Counted from the first letter of the stretch, positions 48,871-58,345 are shown. The stretch is DNA of 64,000 bases from CBDCIS01 sp965217565 (GCA_965217565.1 CBDCIS010000006.1:388652-452651); one strand, 5' to 3'. The notes: generated by a model from the sequence alone, not told the origin. Translations and numbers: made by a program.

Positions 48871-49860
48871 ATGGGTGATAACAACCAGGAGGAACGCGGC
48901 AGCCCGATGTTGCGCAGGTATCCGTTCGTAGGCATTCCATCGTTTCTGCGCGCGGACATCTGCACGGACCTCGACAGTTTGGACGCTGACATCGCCGTGA
49001 TGGGCGCTCCGACCGACGAGGGTTCGCCTTTCTTGCCGGGCGCGCGCTTTGGGCCGCGCGGCATTCGCGAGCACTCGCTGCGCTTTGGCGCGAACGGCTA
49101 CTTCGACCAGGACGCCAACAAAGTGTTCCTGGAGCGTGAGTTGACGAACCGCCGCATCGTGGATGTTGGCGATGCCGACGTGCTGCCGACGAACGTGGAG
49201 CTCACGTTCGAGAACATCACCGACTTGACGCGGCGGGTGCTGGACAAGGGCGCGCTGCCGGTGGTTCTGGGCGGCGACCACGCCATAACCTTCCCCGTAG
49301 TGCGCGCCTATGACGTTCCGCTGCACGTGATACACTTCGACGCCCACATAGACTACGCCCCGTTCATGCACGGCTTCGAGTTCACCAACGGCCACGCATT
49401 CCGCCACATCTACCACATGGACCACGTGGAGAGCCTGACCCAGGTTGGCATTCGCAGCCTGAGAAACAACAGGGAGTGGTTGGAGGATTCCATCAACGAC
49501 GGCAACCGCGTCATCGGCATGGCTGAGGCGCGCAGCCTCGGCCCACGCGGGGTGGTAGAGGCGCTGCCACGAGACGCCAACTGCTACGTGAGCATCGACA
49601 TCGACGTTCTCGACATGCCGCTCGTGCCAGGCTGCGTGTCCGCCGAGCCCAATGGGATGACCTACTCGGAGCTGCGGGACTCGCTGATCGCGATTGCCGA
49701 GCATACCAACGTGGTTGGCTTCGACCTGGTCGAGGTCAACCCCCAACTCGACGTGGGCACGGGCATCACCTCTTACCTGGCCGCTCATACAATCCTGGAG
49801 TTCCTCGGGCGAATATGCGACCAGCCGCGTTGGGACGGCAAGGCGAAGGCTCGGCAATAG
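48871..49860 (+). CDS. Agmatinase/arginase-family ureohydrolase
   Basis: 329 residues with the di-manganese ureohydrolase signature: GGDH (His137), DAHID (Asp157, His159, Asp161) and SIDIDVLD (Asp243, Asp245). GARFGPRGIREHSLRF near the N-terminus is also typical. Such enzymes release urea from agmatine, guanidino acids or related compounds. The family cannot be split by substrate on sequence alone; agmatinase-like is the closest style. AAGGAGGG precedes the ATG. It lies between the Ntn hydrolase and an MFS exporter. Confidence 0.92.
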   Translation: MGDNNQEERGSPMLRRYPFVGIPSFLRADICTDLDSLDADIAVMGAPTDEGSPFLPGARFGPRGIREHSLRFGANGYFDQDANKVFLERELTNRRIVDVGDADVLPTNVELTFENITDLTRRVLDKGALPVVLGGDHAITFPVVRAYDVPLHVIHFDAHIDYAPFMHGFEFTNGHAFRHIYHMDHVESLTQVGIRSLRNNREWLEDSINDGNRVIGMAEARSLGPRGVVEALPRDANCYVSIDIDVLDMPLVPGCVSAEPNGMTYSELRDSLIAIAEHTNVVGFDLVEVNPQLDVGTGITSYLAAHTILEFLGRICDQPRWDGKAKARQ

Positions 49861-49887
49861 CCGTGCCGTCCTGAGCCGGCCGCCTCG

Positions 49888-51123
49888 ATGCCCCGACTGC
49901 AAACGCTAGACTCCTGGATTGCGTACCGCGACTATCGACTGATCTGGATAGCCAACTTCTTCGCCAACAGCGCACAGTGGCTTCAACTGCTCAGCGTTGG
50001 TTGGTTGGTGAGAGAGTTGACCGCCGGCTCGACCGCCTCGTCGTTGTTGGTGGTGACCGCGGGTGGGCTGAACACGCTTCCGGGGCTGATAGTCGGCCCT
50101 TGGGGCGGTGTGCTCGGCGACCGCGTGGACCGGCGAAAGCTGGTCATGGCGATACAGTCGCTAATGGCCGCGCTCGCGCTCCTGTTCGCCTTCTTCGTGC
50201 TGTCGGGCCGCGTGCAGGTCTGGCACGCCTACGCATACGTGCTGATAAGCGGAGTCTGCCTGTCCGTTACGCAGCCCATGTGCCAGACGCTCATCGCCAA
50301 CACGGTTCCGCGGGACGCGCTAGGCAACGCCTACGCGGCCAACGTGCTCACCATCACGGGCACGCGATTGATTGGCCCCTTCTTCGGAGGCGTGCTAATC
50401 GCGACGTTCGGGTTCTTCTGGAACTTCACGGTCGAGGCGCTCCTCTATGCCAGCGTCGTGCTCGCCCTGCTGCCAATGAGGACGCCGTATTACCAGGAGA
50501 GGAGAGCAGGCCCGCGGCAGTCGCTAATCGTCGATCTGAAAGAGGGCTTGCGATACGTCTGGAGCGGCAACAGGGCCATATTTATACTTATCGCGCTCGG
50601 CCTCATCCCCAACGTGGTTCTCCAGCCGCTCATGTTCACGCTGCCGGTCTTCACCGACGAGGTGCTGCGCAAGGGCGTGGACGTTGGCGGGTACATCCTC
50701 GCGGTCAACGGATTCGGGGGACTGGTCGCCGCGTTCCTGATGGCCTCCGTGGGCTTTATCTTCAAGAAGGGTCCAATTACGCTGGTGACCGCGATCACGA
50801 GTTCGCTGCTGGCGCTGATATTCGCACAGTCGCAGTGGATCGCGCTGGCGTTTGTGGTAATCGCGCTGTTCGCGTTCAGCCAGTCGGTCTTTCGCACAAC
50901 CAGCGGCACGCTCATACAGACGCTGGTCCCGGACGAGCTGCGCGCCCGCGTAACCAGCTTGCAGGCATACGGCCGGGGATTCGTGGTTCCGGCGAGCCTA
51001 GCGGTCGGCTGGCTTACTGGAGCAACGTCCGTGCCCTTCGCGATCTCGGCGATGGGACTGGTGAGCCTGGCGGGTGGCGTGGTCTTCTTGCTCACCGCTC
51101 GCGGCCTGCGGCGGCTCGAATAG
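49888..51123 (+). CDS. MFS transporter (EntS-like)
   Basis: 411 residues, 12 helices, of the MFS_3/enterobactin-exporter type: YRLIWIANFFANSAQWLQLL near the start, GPWGGVLGDRVDRRKLVM (loop 2-3 motif), SVTQPMCQTLIANTVPRDAL and FRTTSGTLIQTLVPDELRAR. Members usually export small molecules. The ATG at 49888 is 27 nt after the ureohydrolase stop, with no strong ribosome site, so coupling is likely. The substrate is unknown. Confidence 0.87.
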   Translation: MPRLQTLDSWIAYRDYRLIWIANFFANSAQWLQLLSVGWLVRELTAGSTASSLLVVTAGGLNTLPGLIVGPWGGVLGDRVDRRKLVMAIQSLMAALALLFAFFVLSGRVQVWHAYAYVLISGVCLSVTQPMCQTLIANTVPRDALGNAYAANVLTITGTRLIGPFFGGVLIATFGFFWNFTVEALLYASVVLALLPMRTPYYQERRAGPRQSLIVDLKEGLRYVWSGNRAIFILIALGLIPNVVLQPLMFTLPVFTDEVLRKGVDVGGYILAVNGFGGLVAAFLMASVGFIFKKGPITLVTAITSSLLALIFAQSQWIALAFVVIALFAFSQSVFRTTSGTLIQTLVPDELRARVTSLQAYGRGFVVPASLAVGWLTGATSVPFAISAMGLVSLAGGVVFLLTARGLRRLE

Positions 51124-51154
51124 GCGGCGTCACAGACTAACCCGGTTCGTAGTA

Positions 51155-51200
51155 GCAAACCCTTGTGGTTGCTCTGATCATGGCAGCCACGAGGGTTTGC
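51155..51200. repeat. REP-like hairpin
   Basis: GCAAACCCTTGTGG pairs with CCACGAGGGTTTGC (one G-T). It is a diverged double copy of the GGCAACCACAAGGG core and lies just after the MFS gene, where it may act as a terminator. Confidence 0.6.
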
Positions 51201-51267
51201 CTCTGCAACCCCCGATCGTCACGGCGATACCTGCCCGATTGCAACGAGTTCGTGGTGTATGCGGCGG

Positions 51268-51296
51268 TTGCCACGCCACTTGCCCGCGACTATACT
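51268..51296 (+). promoter_or_regulatory. Putative sigma70-type promoter for hydantoinase
   Basis: TTGCCA (51268-51273), a 17-nt spacer, TATACT (51291-51296), 58 nt before the hydantoinase ATG. Confidence 0.55.
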
Positions 51297-51354
51297 GGGC
51301 GAGTGGGCAGTCCTCAGTATCCGCTAACCACTATTCACTGCCCTGGAGGGCGAT

Positions 51355-52767
51355 ATGCGAAGCGAAAGAGTTGACACGGTTGTGCGCGGCGGCGTGGTGG
51401 CTACGGGTACGGGCGTGTATGAGGCCAGTATCGCCATCAAGGGCGAGCGAATCGCGGCTGTGGGCCCGGAGGAGATGCTGCCGGAGGCGGACGCCTACAT
51501 CGACGCCACCGGCAAGCACGTTCTGCCCGGAGCCATCGACTGCCACGTGCACTTTCGACCCGCGCCCGGCGACGATTGGGACGTGGGTACGCTCGGCGCG
51601 GCCCACGCGGGGCTGACCACCGTAATCCCCTTTGGCGCTTATAACGCGGACGCCCGTGAGACGCTGCAACAGGCCATCGAACGCTGGAAGAAACAGGCCG
51701 AGAGCGAATCGGTCGTGGATTTCACGTTCCACTACATCCTGAGCAACACGCCTTACGTCATCGAAGGCCTGCCGGACGCCATCAAGATGGGCGTAACCTC
51801 GTTCAAGATGTTCATGACCTACGATCACCGCGTTCCGGACTCGCTCATTGCCAGGGCGATGGAGCTCGTGGGTGCGAACGGCGGGCTGGTACAGCTTCAC
51901 GCGGAGAACGGCGACGTTATCGACTACCTGATGAACAAGTCCATCGCGGAGGGCCGCACCGCGCCCACAGACTTCCCGCCTACCTGTCCACCTTGGGCGG
52001 AGGCTGAGGCTATCAACCGCGCCATCCTGATGGGCGCGATGACCGACTGCCCGATTTACGTCGTTCACCTCAGCACACAGATGGGCTTGGAGCGAATCAA
52101 GGAGGCGCAGCGATTGGGGCAGCGGGTCTGGACCGAGACTTGCCCGCAGTACCTGCTGCTGAACGAGACTGAAATGGAGCGATTGGGGCCACTGGCTAAG
52201 ATAGGGCCGCCGCTTCGTCCCGCCGATGGGGTCAACCAGGGCGCGATGTGGGAGGGAAGCGAGCAGGGCTACATCTCGGCCATCGGCAGCGACCACTCGC
52301 CGGGGCCGCCAGAGCGCAAGCAAGGCGGCTGGAGTAACATCTTCCGCAGCCCCGATGGGCAGCCCATTCCCTTTGGCGCGCCGTCAATCGAGACGCTTGT
52401 GCCGTTGGTTTATAGTGAGGGTGTCGCCAAGCGAGGGCTTCCCCTGTCGTGGATGGCGCGGGTGCTATCGGAGAACCCCGCCCGCATATTCGGGCTGTAC
52501 CCGCGCAAAGGCGTCATTCAGCCAGGCTCAGACGCGGACCTACTCATAATCGACCCCAATGCCGAGACGACCATCGAGGCCGCCGCCCACAAGGGCCGCT
52601 CGGGTTTCACCCCCTACGAGGGTTGGAAGCTGAAAGGCAAGCCGTGGATGACGCTGCTGAGAGGCCGCGTGCTGCTCAATCAGGGCAAGCTGGAGCAGCA
52701 GCCGGGGTACGGGACGTTCCTCCCGGCCGGCGGCCCAACGCCGCCAATCGCGGGAAGGGTGCGCTAG
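51355..52767 (+). CDS. Dihydropyrimidinase/D-hydantoinase-type amidohydrolase
   Basis: 470-residue cyclic amidohydrolase. Metal ligands are visible: His64 and His66 (IDCHVHFRP), carboxylated Lys151 (TSFKMFMTYD), His182 (LHAENGD), His238 (VVHLSTQMG) and Asp313 (IGSDHSP). The C-terminal KPWMTLLRGRVLLNQGKLE belongs to the small beta domain. These enzymes open hydantoins, dihydropyrimidines or allantoin. GGAGGG precedes the ATG and a promoter lies at 51268-51296. A broken copy of its last about 45 codons is found at 54293-54429. Confidence 0.92.
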   Translation: MRSERVDTVVRGGVVATGTGVYEASIAIKGERIAAVGPEEMLPEADAYIDATGKHVLPGAIDCHVHFRPAPGDDWDVGTLGAAHAGLTTVIPFGAYNADARETLQQAIERWKKQAESESVVDFTFHYILSNTPYVIEGLPDAIKMGVTSFKMFMTYDHRVPDSLIARAMELVGANGGLVQLHAENGDVIDYLMNKSIAEGRTAPTDFPPTCPPWAEAEAINRAILMGAMTDCPIYVVHLSTQMGLERIKEAQRLGQRVWTETCPQYLLLNETEMERLGPLAKIGPPLRPADGVNQGAMWEGSEQGYISAIGSDHSPGPPERKQGGWSNIFRSPDGQPIPFGAPSIETLVPLVYSEGVAKRGLPLSWMARVLSENPARIFGLYPRKGVIQPGSDADLLIIDPNAETTIEAAAHKGRSGFTPYEGWKLKGKPWMTLLRGRVLLNQGKLEQQPGYGTFLPAGGPTPPIAGRVR

Positions 52768-52810
52768 TACCGCTCGCCCTCGAACATGACAGGCACTGAA
52801 TGATACTCGT

Positions 52811-52832
52811 CTCTCCCGCGAAAACGGGAGTC
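52811..52832. repeat. TTCCCGC-type palindrome, degraded copy
   Basis: TCTCCCGCGAAAACGGGAG can form a CTCCCG/CGGGAG hairpin in the gap between hydantoinase and MmgE/PrpD. Confidence 0.45.
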
Positions 52833-52893
52833 CAGTGTAGAAGGCAGCCAAGATACTATCGAACGCATCTGGAACCAGTACCAGGAGGCGGAC

Positions 52894-54237
52894 ATGAGCG
52901 ACTATCTCGACACACTATCCAAGTTCATAGCGGAAGTCCGCTACGAAGACCTGATGCCCGGCGCGGTGACCGCTGTCAGGGACGTCACTCTGGACACGCT
53001 TGGCGCGATAGTCGCCGGCAGTCAACTCGAGGAGAACGCCGCTTTCGCCAGTGCGATGGCTCAACGCTCCGGCCCTGCCTCTGCCACCATCTTCGGTCAC
53101 AGGCTCAGGGCTGAGCCAATGCTTGCCACGCTGGTCAACGCGACGGCGGGCGTAGCGCTGGAGATGGACGAGGGCAACCGCTTTGGCGGGGGTCATCCCG
53201 CGATACATTCGCTCCCGGGATCCATCGCGCTTGCCGAGGAGATGGGCGCGAGCGGTCAGAGGTTCATCGAAAGCGCGCTGGTTGGCTACGAGGTCGAGTC
53301 GCGCATAGGCGGTGCAACCAGACCCCGGCCCAACGTGCACTCGCACGGGCATTGGGGCGTCATAGGCACGGCGGTCGCGGCGGCCAAGCTGAAGGGATAC
53401 GACGCCCGTCAGGTTAGAGACGTAATCAACATCGCCGCCTCCATGAGTCCGGCGAACACCTGGGAGACGGCCTTCAGAGGCGCAACCATCCGCAACCTGT
53501 ACCCCGGCCGTTCTGGCCACGACGGAATCCTGGCGACCCAGGTTTATGAGTCCGGCTTCACCGGCCTGGACGACGCGCCCTCCGATGTCTTCGGCACGAT
53601 CCTGGGCGATGGCTTCAACCCCGATGGGGCGGTTGCGGACATGCCCGGCGAGTACCGCATTCAGCAAAACTACTTCAAGTTCTACGCCTGCTGCCGCCTC
53701 AACCATCCCGCTCTTGACGCGACGTTCGACGTGCGCAGGCAGGAGCCCTTCGACTCCGGTGACGTGCTGGCCGTTGAAATCGTCGCACCCAGTATGCTGG
53801 AGGGTATGCTGCGCGAGTATCCCGCCAACATGCTCGGGGCCAAGTTCAACGTCCCCTACGCGGTGGCGGCGGCGATAGTGCGAGGCAGCGCGGACGTGAC
53901 CGCCTTCTACTCGGACGCCAGGGGCGACGAGCGCATCCGCGAGCTTGCCGGCAGAGTCAGCGTGAGCGTGGAGCCAAGCCTGGCGACGGCGCGAGAGGAT
54001 GGCCCTCTCACCCAGGCGTTCGTGCGGCTGAAGGACGGGCGCGTGCTGAAGGGCGCCGCCGCCATCGTTCGCGGCGACTACGGCAATCGCCTACCACGCC
54101 AGCAATTGCTGGACAAGTTCCACTCACTAAACGACGGCATCCTGGGCGCAGAGCGAGCCGCTGAGGTCACGGATGCGGTAGAGCGTTTGGAGCGGTTAGC
54201 CGACGTGCGGGAGCTAACTCGGCTGTTGGGTGGATAA
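52894..54237 (+). CDS. MmgE/PrpD family protein
   Basis: 447 residues of the MmgE/PrpD (2-methylcitrate dehydratase-like) family: TLDTLGAIVAGSQLEENAAF, the conserved EMDEGNRFGGGHPAIHSLPG substrate segment, and FKFYACCRLNHPALDA with ADVTAFYSDA. True PrpD acts in propionate degradation; cis-aconitate decarboxylase is another member. No other methylcitrate-cycle gene is near, so the substrate is open. CAGGAGG precedes the ATG. It sits between the intact hydantoinase gene and the relic of a second one. Confidence 0.88.
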   Translation: MSDYLDTLSKFIAEVRYEDLMPGAVTAVRDVTLDTLGAIVAGSQLEENAAFASAMAQRSGPASATIFGHRLRAEPMLATLVNATAGVALEMDEGNRFGGGHPAIHSLPGSIALAEEMGASGQRFIESALVGYEVESRIGGATRPRPNVHSHGHWGVIGTAVAAAKLKGYDARQVRDVINIAASMSPANTWETAFRGATIRNLYPGRSGHDGILATQVYESGFTGLDDAPSDVFGTILGDGFNPDGAVADMPGEYRIQQNYFKFYACCRLNHPALDATFDVRRQEPFDSGDVLAVEIVAPSMLEGMLREYPANMLGAKFNVPYAVAAAIVRGSADVTAFYSDARGDERIRELAGRVSVSVEPSLATAREDGPLTQAFVRLKDGRVLKGAAAIVRGDYGNRLPRQQLLDKFHSLNDGILGAERAAEVTDAVERLERLADVRELTRLLGG

Positions 54238-54292
54238 CAGAGCATGTGGGGAGTCGGGGCGCGGCCGTTTTCACTCCTTATGAGGACTAGCA

Positions 54293-54429
54293 ATTGAAGG
54301 GCAAGCCATGGATGACGCTGCTGAGAGGCCGTGTCCTCCTGAACAACGGCAGTCTGGAGGGAGGGCAGGGTGTGGTGCGTTCGTCCGCGCGGGCGGCCGA
54401 CACCGCCAATCGCCGGAAGCGTACGCTAG
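54293..54429 (+). pseudogene. Hydantoinase C-terminal relic (duplicate)
   Basis: LKGKPWMTLLRGRVLLNNGS is nearly identical to the end of the intact hydantoinase (52629 onward); after a frame slip the last codons read PTPPIAGSVR and stop at 54427-54429, matching PTPPIAGRVR of the intact gene. Only the last about 45 codons are left, so this is the tail of a lost tandem copy. Confidence 0.75.
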
Positions 54430-54553
54430 GGGGTCTGGGACTGCCCAGCAAGGGCGCAGGCAACTCAGGCCGCTGAGCTTATGTTGAAGAGGCACTTACA
54501 AAATAATGCAAAGCCTGCCAAGTTCTCATCGGGGTACATCACCTACAAGCGTT

Positions 54554-54820
54554 TCACCGAAAATACCTGTAGATTTCGTCGCGAGGCAAGACTCTGAGCA
54601 GTGTTATAACATCGCCTTCAACGATGAACCCAAGGCGGTAACTGCCCACTCGGATGCGAAAGCTACTGCTCCCGCCCGCCATTCTTCTAACTCCCCTGAC
54701 CTCTTCGATGGAGGACGAAGCCCTTAGCGCATCAAGAGTCCTGTCAAGTCTGCGACGTAGTTCGACGCTGCGCACGCGCCGAAGGTCTCGGGCAAATGAG
54801 GCTCTGTACTCAAGCTTCAT
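54554..54820 (-). CDS. RelE/ParE-type toxin
   Basis: 88 residues: KLEYRASFARDLRRVRS, then FRIRVGSYRLGFIVEGDVIT and LLRVLPRDEIYRYFR, the compact basic fold of RelE/ParE toxins, which cut mRNA on ribosomes or block gyrase. The ATG at 54820 overlaps the antitoxin stop by 11 nt; a GTG at 54829 is an alternative. It follows the antitoxin gene, the usual order of such pairs. Which target it hits cannot be read from sequence. Confidence 0.82.
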   Translation of the reverse strand: MKLEYRASFARDLRRVRSVELRRRLDRTLDALRASSSIEEVRGVRRMAGGSSSFRIRVGSYRLGFIVEGDVITLLRVLPRDEIYRYFR

Positions 54821-55034
54821 CCGTCCCACGAAGAATCTTCAGAATGCACTCCTCGCTGACCCGTTCGGTCTCGAGTCCCTCGTCCATGGCCCTGGCCATG
54901 CCAATGTCCTCGACTAACTCTAGGTCTATTCCGTCAGCGACGGTGATGAGCAATTCCTCGCCTTCTTCCACGTCAAGCGGCTCCAAAGGAATCAGCGCAC
55001 CCTTGGTGAATCTTGCCATCACCGTCCTGAGCAT
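54810..55034 (-). CDS. AF0104/DUF104-type antitoxin
   Basis: 74 residues with MARFTKGALIPLEPLDVEEG, the DUF104/AbrB-like swapped-hairpin DNA-binding start, and an acidic C-terminus suited to bind the toxin. GGAGGAGG lies 7 nt before the ATG at 55034; an inner ATG at 55019 is possible. It overlaps the toxin gene downstream and would repress the pair's own promoter. Confidence 0.8.
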   Translation of the reverse strand: MLRTVMARFTKGALIPLEPLDVEEGEELLITVADGIDLELVEDIGMARAMDEGLETERVSEECILKILRGTDEA

Positions 55035-55114
55035 GATGTGCCTCCTCCTTGGTTAGTTACGCAGTTCATAGCTCCGCTTAGTGTCCCTCGGTGAACAACA
55101 CCCTGCTCACCTTC

Positions 55115-55636
55115 CTACGGCGCCTCCGTCAGCTTGATGGAGCCGCTGCTTAACACCGCTTTCTCCACCGCCTGGTCCACGATTACCTGGTAGGTGAAAT
55201 CCAGGATGTAGGAGGAGCCGTTGAGTTCCAGTGGCAGCTTGTATTCCGCGTCCGCGCCGTATCGCCTCATCTGCGTGGTCTTGCTGATCGCAATCTCGAT
55301 CACCCGGCTCACCTTGACCGTCGCTTCCCCGGGCAGGGCGGCTTCCGCGGCCTGGGCGAGGGCGGCCTTATCTACAGGCTCGTCCGTCTTTGGGTGTTTG
55401 ATGTCTGTGAACAGTCCCTCTATGTCTTCCGGAAGCGCCGTCTTCAAGTCGGTCTGTGTCCACTCTTCCATGAACCTCTGGACGACCTCCTCCTTGACCG
55501 GCGTGGGGCCGGGCGTGGGTGTGGGGAACGTCGTGCGGTCTGCGATAGACGCTCCGCTTCCGCGCGACCCCCCACCACATGCCAGCGCCAAGAGCAAGAC
55601 CAAAACTGGTATCAGGATTTTGAACCACGCTCCCAT
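55115..55636 (-). CDS. Predicted lipoprotein of unknown function
   Basis: 173 residues. The N-terminus MGAWFKILIPVLVLLLALAC ends in a lipobox Cys, followed by a Gly/Ser and Thr/Pro-rich linker (TPTPGPTPV). The rest (VVQRFMEEWTQTDLKTAL to SGSIKLTEAP) is an alpha/beta domain I do not recognise. It should be anchored on the outer side of the membrane. AGGAG lies 6-7 nt before the ATG. Confidence 0.7.
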   Translation of the reverse strand: MGAWFKILIPVLVLLLALACGGGSRGSGASIADRTTFPTPTPGPTPVKEEVVQRFMEEWTQTDLKTALPEDIEGLFTDIKHPKTDEPVDKAALAQAAEAALPGEATVKVSRVIEIAISKTTQMRRYGADAEYKLPLELNGSSYILDFTYQVIVDQAVEKAVLSSGSIKLTEAP

Positions 55637-55783
55637 GTCATTCTCCTAAAGTCGAACTCGATTGTGAATAAAGTAACCAAGTATAGTTTAGCTTGACAAG
55701 AGACCGCAATCAACCTTCCAAGGCTCGGATTTGGCGGGTTTCGCTTGGGAAACAAACGGGCCGCTGGCGAACATACTCGGTGC

Positions 55784-56953
55784 CTACTCCCCTGTGCACG
55801 CCTCCATTACTCGCATGGTGTTTTCGCCCAGTATCTTCTTGATGTCGGCCTCGGAGAACTCCCTTCTCAGCAGTTCCTCGGTTATGGCGGGGAACTTGGA
55901 GCAGTCCTCCAGGCCGACCGGGCCGGCGGGAATGCCGTCGAAGTCTGAACCCAGGCCCACGTGATCGACTCCAGCCACCTTGGCAACGTGCTCTATGTGG
56001 TCCACGACGTCGGACAGCGTGGGCTGCGGCACGGTGTGCCACTCCGCTCTGCGCCGCTCCTGTATCGCGGCCTTCTGCTGTTCGACGTACTCCGCCATGC
56101 CCGACCAGTGGCCCGCCGGCGCGCGACGGGCGAACTTCTCCAACTCCTCTATCTCCTGCCAGGTGTCGTCTTGAAGCTTCTCCGTGGCAATCCTCGTCTC
56201 CTCGGAAATGAACGCAGGGTAGAAGTTGACGTTGACAACGCCACCATTGGTGGCGACCGCCCTGAGCATGTCGTCCTTCATGTTGCGCGGGTGCTGGCAG
56301 ATCGACCACGCCGACGAGTGCGACGCCATTATTGGCTTGTTGGCAACCTCTATAGCGTCCCAGAAGGTCTTGTCCGAAACGTGGGAGATGTCCACCACCA
56401 TGCCCAGCCGGTTCATCTCGCGCACCACGTCGCGCCCGAACAGGCTCAGCCCGTTGTTGCGCTCGGCGTCGGTGGAGGCGTCGGCCCAGGTGTTGGTGTT
56501 GAAGTGGGTGAGGGTTATGTAGCGCATACCCAGATGGTAGTACTGGCGCAGCACTGCGAGGTTGTCGTTGATGGCATGGCCGCCCTCGATGCAGGGAACG
56601 GCGGCGTGCCTACCGTCGGCGACGATGCGCCGGCAGTCGGCGGCGGTGAGCGCTATCTCGAAATCGTCGGGATTGGCGGCGCAAAGGCGTTTGAGACCGT
56701 CCAGAAGCTGGAGGCACCGGTCGATGGTGTTCTTGACGGGAATCTCCTTTGCCGCCACGTAACACGACCACCACTGCACGCCCAGGTTGCCCTCTCGTAT
56801 GCGCGGCAGATCGAGATGGCCTTTGGCGGTCGCCGTCGCCAGGTCGTCCCCGTCGTCGGTGAGGCGGCTGATGGTGTCGGCGTGCGTATCCACCACCAGC
56901 GACGAGAAGTGCAGGTCTCGCGCCCGCTGGCTGATCGTATCACTGCTGGTCAT
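55784..56953 (-). CDS. Membrane-dipeptidase-type M19 peptidase
   Basis: 389-residue M19 (renal dipeptidase) zinc enzyme. Ligands and family marks: VVDTHADTI (HxD), CIEGGHAI (bridging Glu), MVVDISHVSD (His), IMASHSSAW (His), VDHVGLGSDFDG (Asp). It has no signal peptide, so is likely cytoplasmic. M19 enzymes cut dipeptides, often with a D-residue at the second position. GGGAGG precedes the ATG. A second M19 gene lies 52 nt upstream on the same strand. Confidence 0.93.
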   Translation of the reverse strand: MTSSDTISQRARDLHFSSLVVDTHADTISRLTDDGDDLATATAKGHLDLPRIREGNLGVQWWSCYVAAKEIPVKNTIDRCLQLLDGLKRLCAANPDDFEIALTAADCRRIVADGRHAAVPCIEGGHAINDNLAVLRQYYHLGMRYITLTHFNTNTWADASTDAERNNGLSLFGRDVVREMNRLGMVVDISHVSDKTFWDAIEVANKPIMASHSSAWSICQHPRNMKDDMLRAVATNGGVVNVNFYPAFISEETRIATEKLQDDTWQEIEELEKFARRAPAGHWSGMAEYVEQQKAAIQERRRAEWHTVPQPTLSDVVDHIEHVAKVAGVDHVGLGSDFDGIPAGPVGLEDCSKFPAITEELLRREFSEADIKKILGENTMRVMEACTGE

Positions 56954-57005
56954 GTAAACCTCCCTGTTTTGGATATGAACTCTAGCTCCGTGACAAGAGG
57001 CGAGC

Positions 57006-58205
57006 CTAGCCGACCACGTCTCGGAAGACGCGCAGGTAGTTCAGGCCGAGCAGCTTGCGCAGTTCGTCCTCGTTGAAGCCGCGCTCCGCCAGCTTGACGG
57101 TCAGGTTGGGCCAATCGCTGAAGTCATCGTAGCCCACTATGTGGTAGTCATCCGTGAGCCTGTGCTCGACTTGCCTGAAGCCACTGTAGTTGAACACTCC
57201 GGGGCGCTCTTTGGGCATGTCATCCGGCCAGCGAATCAGCGAGTCCGTGCCCGGCCCCGGCCCTGCCTTGTCCGTGCCGACGCCAACGTGGTCTATCCCC
57301 ATCACGTCAACCAGGTGAATCACGTGGTCCACGAAGTCGTCCAGCGTGGCCTCCGTGCTGGTCTGTATGAACCCCGGAATGATGACGACACCGAAGAACC
57401 CGCCCTGTTCGGCTATCGCCCTGGCGATTTCGTCGCTCTTGCCCCTGTCGTGGTATGCGACAGCCGCGCTGCATGAGTGAGAGACGATGACAGGCGAGGT
57501 GGAGATTTCCATCGCGTCCCAGCCCACCTGCTCGCTGCAATGGCTGACATCGACGATTATGTTCAGCTCGTTGAGACGCTGCACCACGGCTTGCCCGAAG
57601 TAGGTCAGCCCGCTCTTGTGAATCTCGGTGCAGCCGTCGCCCACCAGCGTTCCCAGGTTGTATGTTAGCTGGCACATGCGGAGTCCCATGTTGTGGAACA
57701 GGTCTATGCGCTCCAGCCTGTCGCTGAACGGGGTGGTTTCCTGGAAGTCGATGACGATGCCATGCTTGTTCTCGCGGTGGGCGCGTTCGATATCATCGGC
57801 CTTGAGCACGAGCAGCATCTTGTCGTCCAGCGCGTCGATAATTCCCCGCGCCTGCGCGATTCCCGTTACCGACGTCTCGAACGCCTTGTCGAACGGCCCC
57901 GGGCCCGCGTATGTGCCGCCCGCCACGTTGACGCCGGACGCCGCCCACAGGTCCAGGTACTGCTCCCGCGCGGTACCCGACGTCTTGATTTCGTGCGCGG
58001 CCATTGCCTGCAGAAGCGGCCCGGCCTCGGTGCGCGTCATGCCCTGCGCGTGGAACTCGTGCAGAGCTTCCTTCATAGTATCAGTGAACAGGAAGCCATT
58101 GGTAACGGGCGGCTGCTGGCTGTCGATGACCAGCGCCTGCCGATGAAGCTGCCGCGCCTCCTCCGCGCTCAGAACAGGGTTTCGCATGTTCTTTCGTTCG
58201 ACCAT
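57006..58205 (-). CDS. Second M19 dipeptidase
   Basis: 399 residues, a diverged paralogue of the previous gene. Marks are VIDSQQPPVTNGF (the HxD motif is replaced by DSQ), GIVIDFQETTPF (Glu retained), IIVDVSHCSEQ, VIVSHSCSAAV and IDHVGVGTDKAGPGPG (Asp retained). Loss of the first metal-binding His-x-Asp suggests changed metal use or substrate. GGAGGG precedes the ATG at 58205. It is probably co-transcribed with the downstream M19 gene. Confidence 0.88.
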   Translation of the reverse strand: MVERKNMRNPVLSAEEARQLHRQALVIDSQQPPVTNGFLFTDTMKEALHEFHAQGMTRTEAGPLLQAMAAHEIKTSGTAREQYLDLWAASGVNVAGGTYAGPGPFDKAFETSVTGIAQARGIIDALDDKMLLVLKADDIERAHRENKHGIVIDFQETTPFSDRLERIDLFHNMGLRMCQLTYNLGTLVGDGCTEIHKSGLTYFGQAVVQRLNELNIIVDVSHCSEQVGWDAMEISTSPVIVSHSCSAAVAYHDRGKSDEIARAIAEQGGFFGVVIIPGFIQTSTEATLDDFVDHVIHLVDVMGIDHVGVGTDKAGPGPGTDSLIRWPDDMPKERPGVFNYSGFRQVEHRLTDDYHIVGYDDFSDWPNLTVKLAERGFNEDELRKLLGLNYLRVFRDVVG

Positions 58206-58345
58206 TTCATTGCCCTCCTGAGATGATTCGTCCCCGCAGGGGCGACCGCCGGCCGCCGCTACCGTATGCCGTGCGCGGGCCGGTTTGCCACTACCGCGGC
58301 AATCCGCGCGACCAACCCTCTGAAAACTGAAAACTGACCACTAGC

